From NCBI RefSeq assembly GCF_036346295.1, contig NZ_CP107819.1, positions 6,572,001 to 6,636,000 on the forward strand: a stretch of 64,000 bases of DNA. Reading direction: 5' to 3'. This DNA is from Streptomyces sp. NBC_00536 (GTDB lineage: Bacteria > Actinomycetota > Actinomycetes > Streptomycetales > Streptomycetaceae). The notes under the pieces were generated by a model. That model was not told the DNA's origin. It did no database searches and saw nothing but the letters and a program-made list of their open reading frames with translations. Of this stretch, positions 26,134-34,091 are shown piece after piece. Made by a program: the position numbers and the translations under genes. The stretch's first letter is position 1, and the number at the start of each line of letters is the position of its first letter.

Positions 26134-28212
26134 TCAGGCCAGGCCCAGCGCCTCGCGGAAGAAGGCGAGTTCCTGCGCCATCACCTTCTCGCGGACACCG
26201 CCGGTCGGCATGTGCGTGACCCCGGGCAGGGCCAGCAGCCGGTGCGGGCGCCCGGCGTCGGTCAGCGCCCGCGAGAGCCGCAGCGTGTGCGAGGGGTGCA
26301 CGTTGTCGTCGGCCAGCCCGTGGACCAGCAGCAACGGCCGGGTCAGCGCCGGGGCGTCACCGATCAGGCTGTCCCGCTCGTAGACCTCCGGCTCCTCCTG
26401 GGGCAGGCCCAGGTAGCGCTCGGTGTACGCCGTGTCGTAGTGCCGGAAATCGGTCGGCGCGGCCCCGGCCGCCGCCGCGTGGAAGACCTCGGGGTGCCGC
26501 AGCACGCCCATCGCGGCCAGATAGCCGCCGTAGGACCAGCCGCGCACCCCTACCCGGCCCAGGTCGAGGTCCGGGTGCCGCTCGCCGAGCGCGCGCAGCG
26601 CCGCCACCTGGTCCGCCATCGTCACCTCCGAGAACCCCCGGTACATGGCGTGCGTGAAGGCGGGGGAGACGTACGGGGTGCCCCGGTTGTCGACCGTGAC
26701 CACCGCGAACCCCTGGTCGGCCCACCACTGACGGGCCTGCCAGCGCCGCGGCTCGGCGGACACGTCCTGGTAGCCGGGGCCGCCGTAGGTGTCGAGCAGC
26801 ACGGGCAGCCGCCGCCCCGGGACGTGGCCGCGCGGCAGCACCAGCGCGGTCGGGATCCCGTGCTCGGTGACCCGTTCGAAGCGCGGCGCCACCCGGTACG
26901 GCAGCGGCTCGGCGAGGTCGGCGACGGTCAGCTCCCGCCCGTCCGCCGTGCGCAGGGTCCGCCGGAAGCCGTCGGCGTCGGCCGAGGTCAGCAGCAGGGC
27001 CCCGGCGGACGCGAGGGCCGTGTGCACCCCGGGCCCGTCGGCGAGCGGGGTCAGCTCCCCGGTGGCGGTGTCGAGCAGCAGCACCTGCTGCTCGGACGGG
27101 TCCCGCAGTCCGGCCTCGACGAGGAGGCGCCCGTCGTGCTCGCCGAGCACGCCGCGCACCTGTACGCCGTCCCCGGTGAGGGGTACGCCGTCGACGGCCA
27201 GGGCGCGCGCGGCCCCGCCCGGGGTGTCGACCGCGGTGAGCATCCGCCCGTCGGACAGCCGCGCCGGGGTGCCGGGCACCAGCTGGTCCACCCACTGGGG
27301 GTGCGTGGTGCGGGACAGCTCCGTGGTCCGCCCGGTGACCGGGTCGGCGCTGAGCAGCACCACTGTGCGCTGGAGCCGGTCCTGGACGGTCAGCAGGATC
27401 TCCCGCTCCGATTCCCAGCCGGCCTCGGAGACGTAGGGGAAGGTGGCCGCGTCCCAGTCGAGCCGGACGCCCGGTCCGCCGTCCGCGCCGAGCACCCAGA
27501 GCTGTACGTCGGCGTTGGGGCCGCCCGCCTCCGGGTAGGCGAAGTCCTCGGCGGGCCGCTCGGGGTGTTCCGGGTCGGCGAACCAGCGGCGCTGGAGGGC
27601 GTCTTCGACGACGCGGGCGGCCAGCAGGGTGACCCCGTCCGGGGACCACCAGTGGCCGCGGGTGCGGTCCAGTTCCTCGGCGGCGGCGAATTCGGCGATG
27701 CCCCAGCGGGCTCCGTCGGCGGGGCTGACCCGCCCGCCGGGGGAGACGTACAGGGCGTCGTCGCTCACGTAGGCGGTGCGCGAGCCGTCGGCGTTGGGGA
27801 GCGGGTCGAAGGCGGCCGCCTCGGCCGGGATCTCCGCGGGCGCCGCGTCCTTGTCCGCGGTGACCGCGTACAGCCGCCCGTACAGGGCGAAGACCGCCTG
27901 GCGGCCGACGCCGGAGAGCGCGTACGAGCCGATCCCGGCGGCGCTCAGCCGGATCCGCTCGCGCAGCCGCCGCTCGGCGAGGGGGAGTTCGCCGGGGCCG
28001 TCCGGCAGCAGGTCGCGGGGGTCGGCGAGCCGGGTCTCCGTGCCGGTGACGGTGTCGAGGACCCAGAGGCTGTCGAAGGGGTCGGTGGGGCCGGTGGAAC
28101 GGAGGAACCAGAGCAGCCGGCCGTCGTCCCCGAAGGAGAACGCGCGGGGGGCGCCGTGGGTGAAGCGGGCCGTGGCCGCGGAGAGGCGGAGGAAGTCGTC
28201 CTGAGAATCCAT
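26134..28212 (-). CDS. S9 family peptidase, dipeptidyl-peptidase IV/prolyl-oligopeptidase type
   Basis: 692 residues, cytoplasmic (no signal). Residues up to about 430 form the beta-propeller, and the alpha/beta-hydrolase domain follows. The triad is S560 (GWSYGGY), D635 (HGLADDNVH) and H667 (GVTHMPTGG). RYLGLPQEEPEVYERDSL is typical of the DPP IV branch, which removes Xaa-Pro dipeptides. The ATG at 28212 is chosen over one at 28242 because it avoids translating operator F; no clear ribosome site is seen. The operator directly upstream places it in the collagen-peptide regulon. Confidence 0.88.
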   Translation of the reverse strand: MDSQDDFLRLSAATARFTHGAPRAFSFGDDGRLLWFLRSTGPTDPFDSLWVLDTVTGTETRLADPRDLLPDGPGELPLAERRLRERIRLSAAGIGSYALSGVGRQAVFALYGRLYAVTADKDAAPAEIPAEAAAFDPLPNADGSRTAYVSDDALYVSPGGRVSPADGARWGIAEFAAAEELDRTRGHWWSPDGVTLLAARVVEDALQRRWFADPEHPERPAEDFAYPEAGGPNADVQLWVLGADGGPGVRLDWDAATFPYVSEAGWESEREILLTVQDRLQRTVVLLSADPVTGRTTELSRTTHPQWVDQLVPGTPARLSDGRMLTAVDTPGGAARALAVDGVPLTGDGVQVRGVLGEHDGRLLVEAGLRDPSEQQVLLLDTATGELTPLADGPGVHTALASAGALLLTSADADGFRRTLRTADGRELTVADLAEPLPYRVAPRFERVTEHGIPTALVLPRGHVPGRRLPVLLDTYGGPGYQDVSAEPRRWQARQWWADQGFAVVTVDNRGTPYVSPAFTHAMYRGFSEVTMADQVAALRALGERHPDLDLGRVGVRGWSYGGYLAAMGVLRHPEVFHAAAAGAAPTDFRHYDTAYTERYLGLPQEEPEVYERDSLIGDAPALTRPLLLVHGLADDNVHPSHTLRLSRALTDAGRPHRLLALPGVTHMPTGGVREKVMAQELAFFREALGLA

Positions 28213-28219
28213 GGGGGAA

Positions 28220-28243
28220 GTGTGACATGTGAAATACCACATG
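28220..28243. promoter_or_regulatory. GntR-type operator (site F) upstream of the S9 peptidase
   Basis: GTGTGACATGTGAAAT (28220-28235) carries the TGTGACAT core and continues to a CCACATG half-site. It ends 8 nt before the peptidase ATG (minus strand) and lies 52 nt upstream of the divergent MFS gene. Confidence 0.65.
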
Positions 28244-28294
28244 CTCTAGGCCGTTCGAGTGGTGACTCCCGGGGCACGGGCTTAGCGTCGAACA

Positions 28295-29845
28295 GTGGAC
28301 CCGAACACATCGCCGAGCACCAGCGGGACCGAAGGCAAGGTCCGAGGGGGCGGTGACGGCGGGCTCGCACTGCTCGTCATCGCCTCCTGCCAACTCATGG
28401 TGATCCTCGACGTCACCATCGTGAACATCGCGCTGCCCCACATCCAGACCGCCCTCAAGTTCTCCACCGAGAGCCTCTCATGGGTCGTCAGCGCCTACAC
28501 ACTGACTTTCGGCGGACTGCTGCTGCTGGGCGGGCGCACCGGTGACATCCTCGGCCGGCGCCGCGTCTTCATCTTCGGCGTGCTCCTCTTCGGCCTCGCC
28601 TCGCTGCTCGGCGGATTCTCCCAGAACGCGGGCCAGTTGCTGGCGGCCCGCGCGCTCCAGGGCGTCGGCGGCGCCATCGCGTCCCCCACCGCGCTCGCCC
28701 TGATCACCACCACCTTCCGCGAAGGCCCCGAACGCAACCGCGCCTTCGGCGTGTTCGCGGGCGTCTCGGCGGGCGGCGGGGCCATCGGCCTGCTGGCCGG
28801 CGGCGCACTCGTCGAATGGCTCAACTGGCGCTGGGTGCTTTTCGTGAACGTCCCCATCGCCGTGCTGATCGCCGTGGCGGCCCCGCGGGTGATCCGGGAA
28901 TCCGAACGCCATCCCGGACACTTCGACTTCGTCGGCGCCCTGACCGGCACCCTGGGCATGGTCTCCCTGGTCTACGGGTTCATCCGGGCCGCGCAGCAAG
29001 GCTGGACCGACCCCTACACCCTGACGTCCTTCGGCCTGGCCGTCGTCCTGCTGAGCGCCTTCATCATGGTCGAACGGCGCTCGCCCCAGCCGATCACCCC
29101 GCTGCACATGTTCGCCGACCGCAACCGCGCCGGCACCTACGGCATGATGCTCTTCCTCGCCTGCGCCATGTTCGGGATGTTCTTCTTCCTGACCCTCTTC
29201 GTGCAGAACGTGCTCCGCTTCACCCCCATCCGCGCGGGCCTCGCCTTCCTCCCCGTCAGCGCCGTGATCGCGGTGAGCGCGGGCATCACCTCACAACTGC
29301 TGCCGAAGTTCGGGCCCAAACCCTTCATGGTGGCGGGCGCCCTGTGCGCGGCCTCGGGCCTCGGCTGGCTCACCTTCACCGACGTGCACTCCACCTACCT
29401 GGGCAGCATCCTCGGCCCGATGCTCCTCTTCAGCCTCGGCATGGGCATGCAGTTCGTCTCCCTGACGCTGATGGCGCTCTCCAACGTCCCCCACCGCGAA
29501 TCGGGCGCCGCGTCCGGGCTGCTCAACAGCATGCAGCAGGTGGGCGGTTCGCTGGGCCTGTCCATCCTGGTGACCCTCTACGGCACGGCCAGCCGCAACG
29601 AGGCGGCCAAGCAGGTGCCCGCCTTCCTCGCCCACTCCACCCCGGCGGAGAAACTCGCCTTCCAGCGCACCGGCCAGCTGCCCGGCCAGTACGGCGCCCA
29701 GGTGCTGACCTCCGGCGTGTCGGAGGCGTTCATCGCCGCGTCCCTCTTCGCCCTGGTCGCGGCCGTCATCGCGCTGGTCGTCATCCAGGTCCGGCCCTCC
29801 GACCTCGAACGGCTGAAGGGCAACAACACCCCGGCGGCGGTCTGA
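28295..29845 (+). CDS. MFS transporter, DHA2 (EmrB/QacA) family
   Basis: 516 residues with about 14 hydrophobic segments. Family motifs: motif C-like LDVTIVNIALPHIQ in the first helix, motif A GGRTGDILGRRRVF after the second, and GVGGAIASPTALALI. Likely a proton-driven drug or metabolite exporter in the cytoplasmic membrane. GTG start after a 20-residue polar N-terminus. It is divergent from the S9 peptidase across 82 nt, so operator F could affect it too, but nothing else ties it to peptide use. Confidence 0.88.
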   Translation: MDPNTSPSTSGTEGKVRGGGDGGLALLVIASCQLMVILDVTIVNIALPHIQTALKFSTESLSWVVSAYTLTFGGLLLLGGRTGDILGRRRVFIFGVLLFGLASLLGGFSQNAGQLLAARALQGVGGAIASPTALALITTTFREGPERNRAFGVFAGVSAGGGAIGLLAGGALVEWLNWRWVLFVNVPIAVLIAVAAPRVIRESERHPGHFDFVGALTGTLGMVSLVYGFIRAAQQGWTDPYTLTSFGLAVVLLSAFIMVERRSPQPITPLHMFADRNRAGTYGMMLFLACAMFGMFFFLTLFVQNVLRFTPIRAGLAFLPVSAVIAVSAGITSQLLPKFGPKPFMVAGALCAASGLGWLTFTDVHSTYLGSILGPMLLFSLGMGMQFVSLTLMALSNVPHRESGAASGLLNSMQQVGGSLGLSILVTLYGTASRNEAAKQVPAFLAHSTPAEKLAFQRTGQLPGQYGAQVLTSGVSEAFIAASLFALVAAVIALVVIQVRPSDLERLKGNNTPAAV

Positions 29846-29851
29846 ACGCCA

Positions 29852-29889
29852 CGGCGGGGCCGGGCGGAAGAATCCGCCCGACCCCGCCG
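29852..29889 (+). terminator. terminator after the MFS gene
   Basis: 16-bp arms CGGCGGGGCCGGGCGG and CCGCCCGACCCCGCCG with loop AAGAAT and one mismatch, 6 nt after the stop codon. Confidence 0.75.
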
Positions 29890-29989
29890 TCCCCCGTGGG
29901 TCACCCCACCCTCGCAGGACGCGGAGCCGGGGTATTGGACAAAAACGCTATGGCCGGAAAGCCGCTCCGCAGGCTCCGTACCGGCACAT

Positions 29990-30889
29990 TCACCTGACCT
30001 GTGCGTCCACCAGCGCGCTGGTCACCTGACCCGGCAGCCGGTCCACCGGGCGGGCGCCGTTCCCCCGGTGGACCAGGAACTCCCCGGGCGCGAAGCCGGT
30101 CATCCGGCGGAAGTCCCGGTGCAGGTGCGCCTGGTCGTAGAACCCGCACGCCGACGCGATGACGGAGGCCGCGGCCCCACCGGCCAGCATCCGCAGGGCC
30201 CGCTGGAGACGCAGGACCCGGGCGGCGGTCTTGGGGGAGAGGCCGATCTGCTCCCTGAACCGCTGTTCGAGGTGGCGCGGGCTCCAGCCGGTGCCCCGCG
30301 CGAGGGCGGCCAGGGGAACCGTGCCACCGCTCTCCACCAGGCGGTCCCATGCCCACGCGGTCTGCGGGGCGGCCGCCGGGCCCGCGGCCGCGCGCTCCAG
30401 CAACAGGGCGTCGAGCAGCGCGAACCGCCCGGGCCAGCCCGGCTCCCGGGCGAGGCGTGCTTCCAGTACGTGCGCCGACGGACCCAGCAGATCACTCAAC
30501 GGGACGACCCGGTCGCGCAGTTCCCACATCGGTACGCCGAAGAGGGTGAACGCCATCCACGGAGCCAGATGGACCTCCACCCCGTGCATCCGGCCGTCGT
30601 GCTCGCCGACCGTCGCATCGGTCCGCAGGCCGTTGACCAGGGAGCTGTAGGCGGTCCCGGGGCCCGACCCGGCCCGGGACACCCGGACCGGGGCGGCGAA
30701 GTTGACGACCATCGTCACCAGCCCGTTCGGCACCTCGACGCGGCGCTGTGGCCGGTCCATGGCGACCAGGTACCCCCGGTAGCCCACCACTCCCCGGCCC
30801 AGCCGCGCGTCCGGCGCCTCACTGATCAGCCGCCACGTCCCGAAGGGGGTGATGCCCCCTGCCTGTTCCACGGGACGAGTCTCGGCCAT
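29990..30889 (-). CDS. AraC family transcriptional regulator
   Basis: 299 residues. The C-terminal third (about 195-290) is the double helix-turn-helix DNA-binding domain (RVLRLQRALRMLAGG, VIASACGFYDQAHLHRDFRRMTGFAPGEFL). The N-terminal domain (about 10-180) is a sensor of the kind common in actinomycete AraC proteins beginning with GTWRLISEAPD; the ligand is unknown. It lies 69 nt downstream of the P450 gene on the same strand and may be co-transcribed with or regulate it. Confidence 0.85.
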   Translation of the reverse strand: MAETRPVEQAGGITPFGTWRLISEAPDARLGRGVVGYRGYLVAMDRPQRRVEVPNGLVTMVVNFAAPVRVSRAGSGPGTAYSSLVNGLRTDATVGEHDGRMHGVEVHLAPWMAFTLFGVPMWELRDRVVPLSDLLGPSAHVLEARLAREPGWPGRFALLDALLLERAAAGPAAAPQTAWAWDRLVESGGTVPLAALARGTGWSPRHLEQRFREQIGLSPKTAARVLRLQRALRMLAGGAAASVIASACGFYDQAHLHRDFRRMTGFAPGEFLVHRGNGARPVDRLPGQVTSALVDAQVR

Positions 30890-30958
30890 GACGGCCGCGC
30901 TGGCTACGTCGGCCGCGTTCGGATACGCGGGTTGCGTCGGCTGCGTCCGCTACGTCCG

Positions 30959-32401
30959 CTACGGCGCCGGGCGCAGCGGGCGGATCCGGCAGCGGGCCGG
31001 GCCGGTGACCCGCAGGGTGATCCCGGCCGTGACCGGGATCTCGGTGTCCACCGCCTCGAACTCGTAGGCCCGCAGGGTCATCGCCAGGGCGATCACCGAC
31101 TCCAGCATCGAGAAGTGCTGGCCGATGCACGCCCGGGGGCCACCGCCGAAGGGGAACCACGCGTAGCGCGGACGGGCCGCCTCCGCCTCCGGGGTGAACC
31201 GGTCCGGATCGAAGCGCTCCGGGTCGGGCCAGTGGTCCGGGTGCCGGTGGGTCACCCACGGCGCGAGGATCACCGTGGCCCCCGCCGGCACGGTGTGCCC
31301 GTCGATCTCGGTCTCGGCGACGGCCTGGCGCCCGATGACCGGCGCCGCCGGGTAGAGCCGCATCGCCTCCTTGAGCACCTGGGTGAGGTACGGCAGCCGT
31401 TCCAGGTCCTCGGCCCCGGGCGTACGGTCGCCCAGCACCCGGGAGATCTCCTCGCGCGCCCGGGTCTGCAGCTCGGGGTGCCGGGCGAGCAGGTGCAGGG
31501 CGAAGGACAGCGAGGTGGCCGTGGTCTCGTGCCCGGCGAGCAGGAAGATCAGCACCTGGTCGCGCAGCTCGTCGGCGTCGAAGGCGCCGTCGTCCGCGCT
31601 CCGGGCGGCGGCCAGCAGGGTCAGCAGGTCCTCGCCCTTGCGGCCCTCGCCGGTGCCGGTACCCGCATCCGCGCCGGGGTCCGCGCCGGGGTCGGGCGCC
31701 GCACGCCGCTCGGAGATGATCCGGTCGCACACCCCGTACAGCTCGTCCAGCGCGGCGGCCGCCCGGCGGTTGGCCGGGGTCGGCCAGGAACGCGGGATGT
31801 TGGCGGGCGAGTACCCGCGCCGCAGGACGTACTCCGTGATGACCGGAAAACACCGGTCCACGACATCGACGGTGGCCTCCACATCGGTGCCGAAGAGGAT
31901 CCGGGCGACCGCGCGCAGGGCCAGGTGCATCATCTCGACCGAGACGTCGACCACCGAGTCGACGGCCTCCTGCCAGCTCTCCAGCGTCTGCGCGGTCTCG
32001 GCGGCCACCGCGGCGGCGTACCCGTCGACCCGGCGCCGGGTGAACAGCGGCTGGACCAGGCGACGTTGGCGCAGATAGTCCTCGTCCTGGCTGGTCAGCA
32101 GACCGTTGCCGAAGGAATCGCGGATCTCCTGGTAAAAGGGGTTGTCCTTGCGGAAGTTGGCGGACTCCGAGGCCAGCACCTGCTGCGCGCCCTCCGCGGA
32201 GAACACGCAGTGCAGCTCGGCCCGCAGCCCCGGCGGCCCGGCGCTGATCCGCACCACGTCCCCGTGCCGGTGCCGGGCCCGCAGATAGGTGCCGAGCGAA
32301 TCCGACGTGAGGTCGAACAGCGACCCGAGCAGCGGCACCCCCTCCAGCTGCGGAGTCCCCGCCCGGCTCGCCGCGTTCGACGCTGCTGTTCCGACTGACA
32401 T
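30959..32401 (-). CDS. cytochrome P450
   Basis: 480 residues, longer than the usual 400-410 of Streptomyces P450s and closer to the CYP102/CYP4-like class. The I-helix is LAGHETTATSL, the K-helix EAMRLYP (ExxR), and the heme loop PFGGGPRACIGQHFS with ligand C425. Soluble, no membrane anchor. No ferredoxin gene is next to it. The AraC gene downstream and the absence of biosynthetic genes leave the substrate open. Confidence 0.9.
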   Translation of the reverse strand: MSVGTAASNAASRAGTPQLEGVPLLGSLFDLTSDSLGTYLRARHRHGDVVRISAGPPGLRAELHCVFSAEGAQQVLASESANFRKDNPFYQEIRDSFGNGLLTSQDEDYLRQRRLVQPLFTRRRVDGYAAAVAAETAQTLESWQEAVDSVVDVSVEMMHLALRAVARILFGTDVEATVDVVDRCFPVITEYVLRRGYSPANIPRSWPTPANRRAAAALDELYGVCDRIISERRAAPDPGADPGADAGTGTGEGRKGEDLLTLLAAARSADDGAFDADELRDQVLIFLLAGHETTATSLSFALHLLARHPELQTRAREEISRVLGDRTPGAEDLERLPYLTQVLKEAMRLYPAAPVIGRQAVAETEIDGHTVPAGATVILAPWVTHRHPDHWPDPERFDPDRFTPEAEAARPRYAWFPFGGGPRACIGQHFSMLESVIALAMTLRAYEFEAVDTEIPVTAGITLRVTGPARCRIRPLRPAP

Positions 32402-32438
32402 GGCCGCCCCCTCGACACGTACCGACGGGCCGATTCTG

Positions 32439-32470
32439 CCGGGCTCCCGCCACGAGTGGCGGGAGCCCGG
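32439..32470. terminator. perfect inverted repeat, terminator of the lipoprotein gene
   Basis: CCGGGCTCCCGCCAC (32439-32453) and GTGGCGGGAGCCCGG (32456-32470) form a perfect 15-bp stem, 49 nt past the lipoprotein stop (minus strand) and upstream of the P450 start, separating the two. Confidence 0.7.
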
Positions 32471-32518
32471 CGGGACGTACGACCGAAACCGGCCAGTCCG
32501 CGCCCCTCGCCCCTTGCC

Positions 32519-33199
32519 CTACTTGTCGCAGGCGATGCCGTCGTTGTCCCGGTCGAGGGCGCTGCGGTAACCGGGCTGACCGCGCCGGATGGGCGCCGCC
32601 CCGGCGGCCTTGGCCGCGGTGCAGTTGCTGTAGTAGACGTCCGCCCCGCCGCCGCCGCTGCTGCTGCTCGCGGTCTCACCGTTGCCGCCGTCCCCGCCGG
32701 TGCTCCCGGCATCGGTCGGGACGGTGGCCTTCGGCTTGGGGACCGGCTTGGGCGTCGGGGTCGCCGGGGGAGCCGGGGGCGTGGGCGCCGTCGAGGGCTT
32801 GAGCGTCGCCCCGGCCTGCCCGGGACACGGCGTACCGGCGGCCACCAGCGACAGCTCCACCACCGAGGCGGCCTGCACCGCGGCGCCCGCGGCCGGGGTC
32901 TGGAAGCAGACCGCCCACGCGCCGTGGTCCGGGGCGAGGGTGACGTCGGCATAGGCGCTGCGCGCCTTGACGGGCGGGGTGACCAGTCCCTTGACGGCGG
33001 CCTCGGCCTCGGTGAACGGCTTCCCGACGACCGAGGGCATCACAGCGCCCGCGGACGGAGTCGCGGACGGGCTCGCCGTCGCGGCGGCCGTGCCCTTCCC
33101 ACCGCCCGCGGCCTTGGGCGCCGGATCCTCACACCCCGCCCCCACCAGCAGAACCGCACTCATGACGACGGCTGCCGCCGCCCCACGGCGAACGAACAC
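32519..33199 (-). CDS. lipoprotein with PASTA-like and excalibur calcium-binding domains
   Basis: 226 residues. A signal peptide with candidate acylated cysteine C23 (LLVGAGC) starts it. A PASTA-like domain follows at about 55-125 (VMPSVVGKPFTEAEAAV), with two extra cysteines, and then a Pro/Lys/Thr linker. A C-terminal excalibur domain covers about 183-226 (ADVYYSNCTAAKAAG ... RDNDGIACDK) with the calcium-loop pattern DxDxDGxxC. Anchored outside the membrane; PASTA modules often touch peptidoglycan. GTG start with GGGGG upstream. Role unknown. Confidence 0.82.
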   Translation of the reverse strand: MFVRRGAAAAVVMSAVLLVGAGCEDPAPKAAGGGKGTAAATASPSATPSAGAVMPSVVGKPFTEAEAAVKGLVTPPVKARSAYADVTLAPDHGAWAVCFQTPAAGAAVQAASVVELSLVAAGTPCPGQAGATLKPSTAPTPPAPPATPTPKPVPKPKATVPTDAGSTGGDGGNGETASSSSGGGGADVYYSNCTAAKAAGAAPIRRGQPGYRSALDRDNDGIACDK

Positions 33200-33299
33200 G
33201 ATGAACCCCCCACAGGTTGTACGTTGAACAAAGCCCGCAGCATATGCGCGTACCCCGGCCCGTGGGTGCCCTTTCCGGAACTGCTCGCCACCTCCTGTC

Positions 33300-33305
33300 T
33301 ACAAT
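33300..33305 (+). promoter_or_regulatory. -10 box placed for a leaderless ABM message
   Basis: TACAAT ends only 6 nt before the ATG at 33312, so transcription would start at or next to the start codon. No ribosome site exists in front of the gene. The -35 element is not clear. Confidence 0.5.
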
Positions 33306-33311
33306 GAGCGA

Positions 33312-33635
33312 ATGATCTTCATTGTGGTGAAATTCCGCGTCAAGTCCGAGTACGTCGACCAGTGGCCCGAGACGGTCGGCGAGTTCACCCGAGCCACCCG
33401 CGCCGAGCCCGGCAACCTCTGGTTCGAGTGGTCCCGAAGCCTCGAAGAGCCCGACACCTACGTCCTGGTGGAGGCCTTCCAGGACGGCGCCGCGGAGGCA
33501 CACGTCACCTCGGACCACTTCCGCGCCGCCCTGGACACCATGCGCCCCCTGGTCACCCGTACGCCCGAGATCGTGAGCACCACGATCGAAGGCGCCACCG
33601 GCTGGAGCCGCATGGGCGAACTCCAGGTCGACTGA
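33312..33635 (+). CDS. ABM (antibiotic biosynthesis monooxygenase) superfamily protein, putative quinol monooxygenase
   Basis: 107 residues, a dimeric ferredoxin-like fold by sequence: starts MIFIVVKFRVKSEYVDQWPE, with the typical middle FEWSRSLEEPDTYVLVEAFQD and HVTSDHF near the end. Relatives are cofactor-free quinol oxidases (YgiN type) or heme-handling proteins; the exact activity is not predictable. Single-gene unit between the lipoprotein and the Trypco genes, probably with a leaderless message. Confidence 0.82.
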   Translation: MIFIVVKFRVKSEYVDQWPETVGEFTRATRAEPGNLWFEWSRSLEEPDTYVLVEAFQDGAAEAHVTSDHFRAALDTMRPLVTRTPEIVSTTIEGATGWSRMGELQVD

Positions 33636-33740
33636 CCGCGCGGGCGGCCCAGTTGTCCAGCGGTCCGTATCGCCGCTTCGCGCCAGGACAATGTGATAGT
33701 GGTAGCGGTTGACGGTGGACCGAACGGGGGAGTCGGAGAC

Positions 33741-34091
33741 GTGCGCGATCCGTTGGAGAACGTGGAACTCACGGAGGCCGTACAGGGCTTGCGGGATCAG
33801 CTGATGGCCTCGGTGCACGCCGCGGACGGCCGGCGCATCAGGTTCGAGGTCGACGAGATCACTCTGGACTTCTCGGTCGAGCTGCGGCGCGACGCGACCG
33901 CCAAGGCCGGGTTCAAGGCATGGGTGGTCTCCGGCGACGCCCAGGTGGGGGTGGCGCGGAACGCCGTCCACAAGGTGTCCGTGAAGCTGAAGCCGAAGGA
34001 CTCGGCCAACGGCGGGCCGATCGAGATCGGACACCAGGCCGAAGTCGACATGGGTGACTTCGAGCGTCCGTCCGGACTGCGCGGCGGATGA
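33741..34091 (+). CDS. Trypco2 (trypsin-co-occurring domain) family protein
   Basis: 116 residues from GTG 33741, chosen because GGGGGAG lies 8 nt upstream; an in-frame GTG at 33693 would add 16 residues of no clear structure. The pattern ELTEAVQGLRDQLMAS, then IRFEVDEITLDFSVELRRD, AGFKAWVVSG and HKVSVKLKP is that of the small Trypco2 domain, described in predicted NTP-dependent conflict systems next to or fused to trypsin-like proteases. The stop overlaps the following protease/ATPase start by 4 nt (ATGA), so the two are translated together. Proposed role: sensor or adaptor of the protease. Confidence 0.82.
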   Translation: MRDPLENVELTEAVQGLRDQLMASVHAADGRRIRFEVDEITLDFSVELRRDATAKAGFKAWVVSGDAQVGVARNAVHKVSVKLKPKDSANGGPIEIGHQAEVDMGDFERPSGLRGG

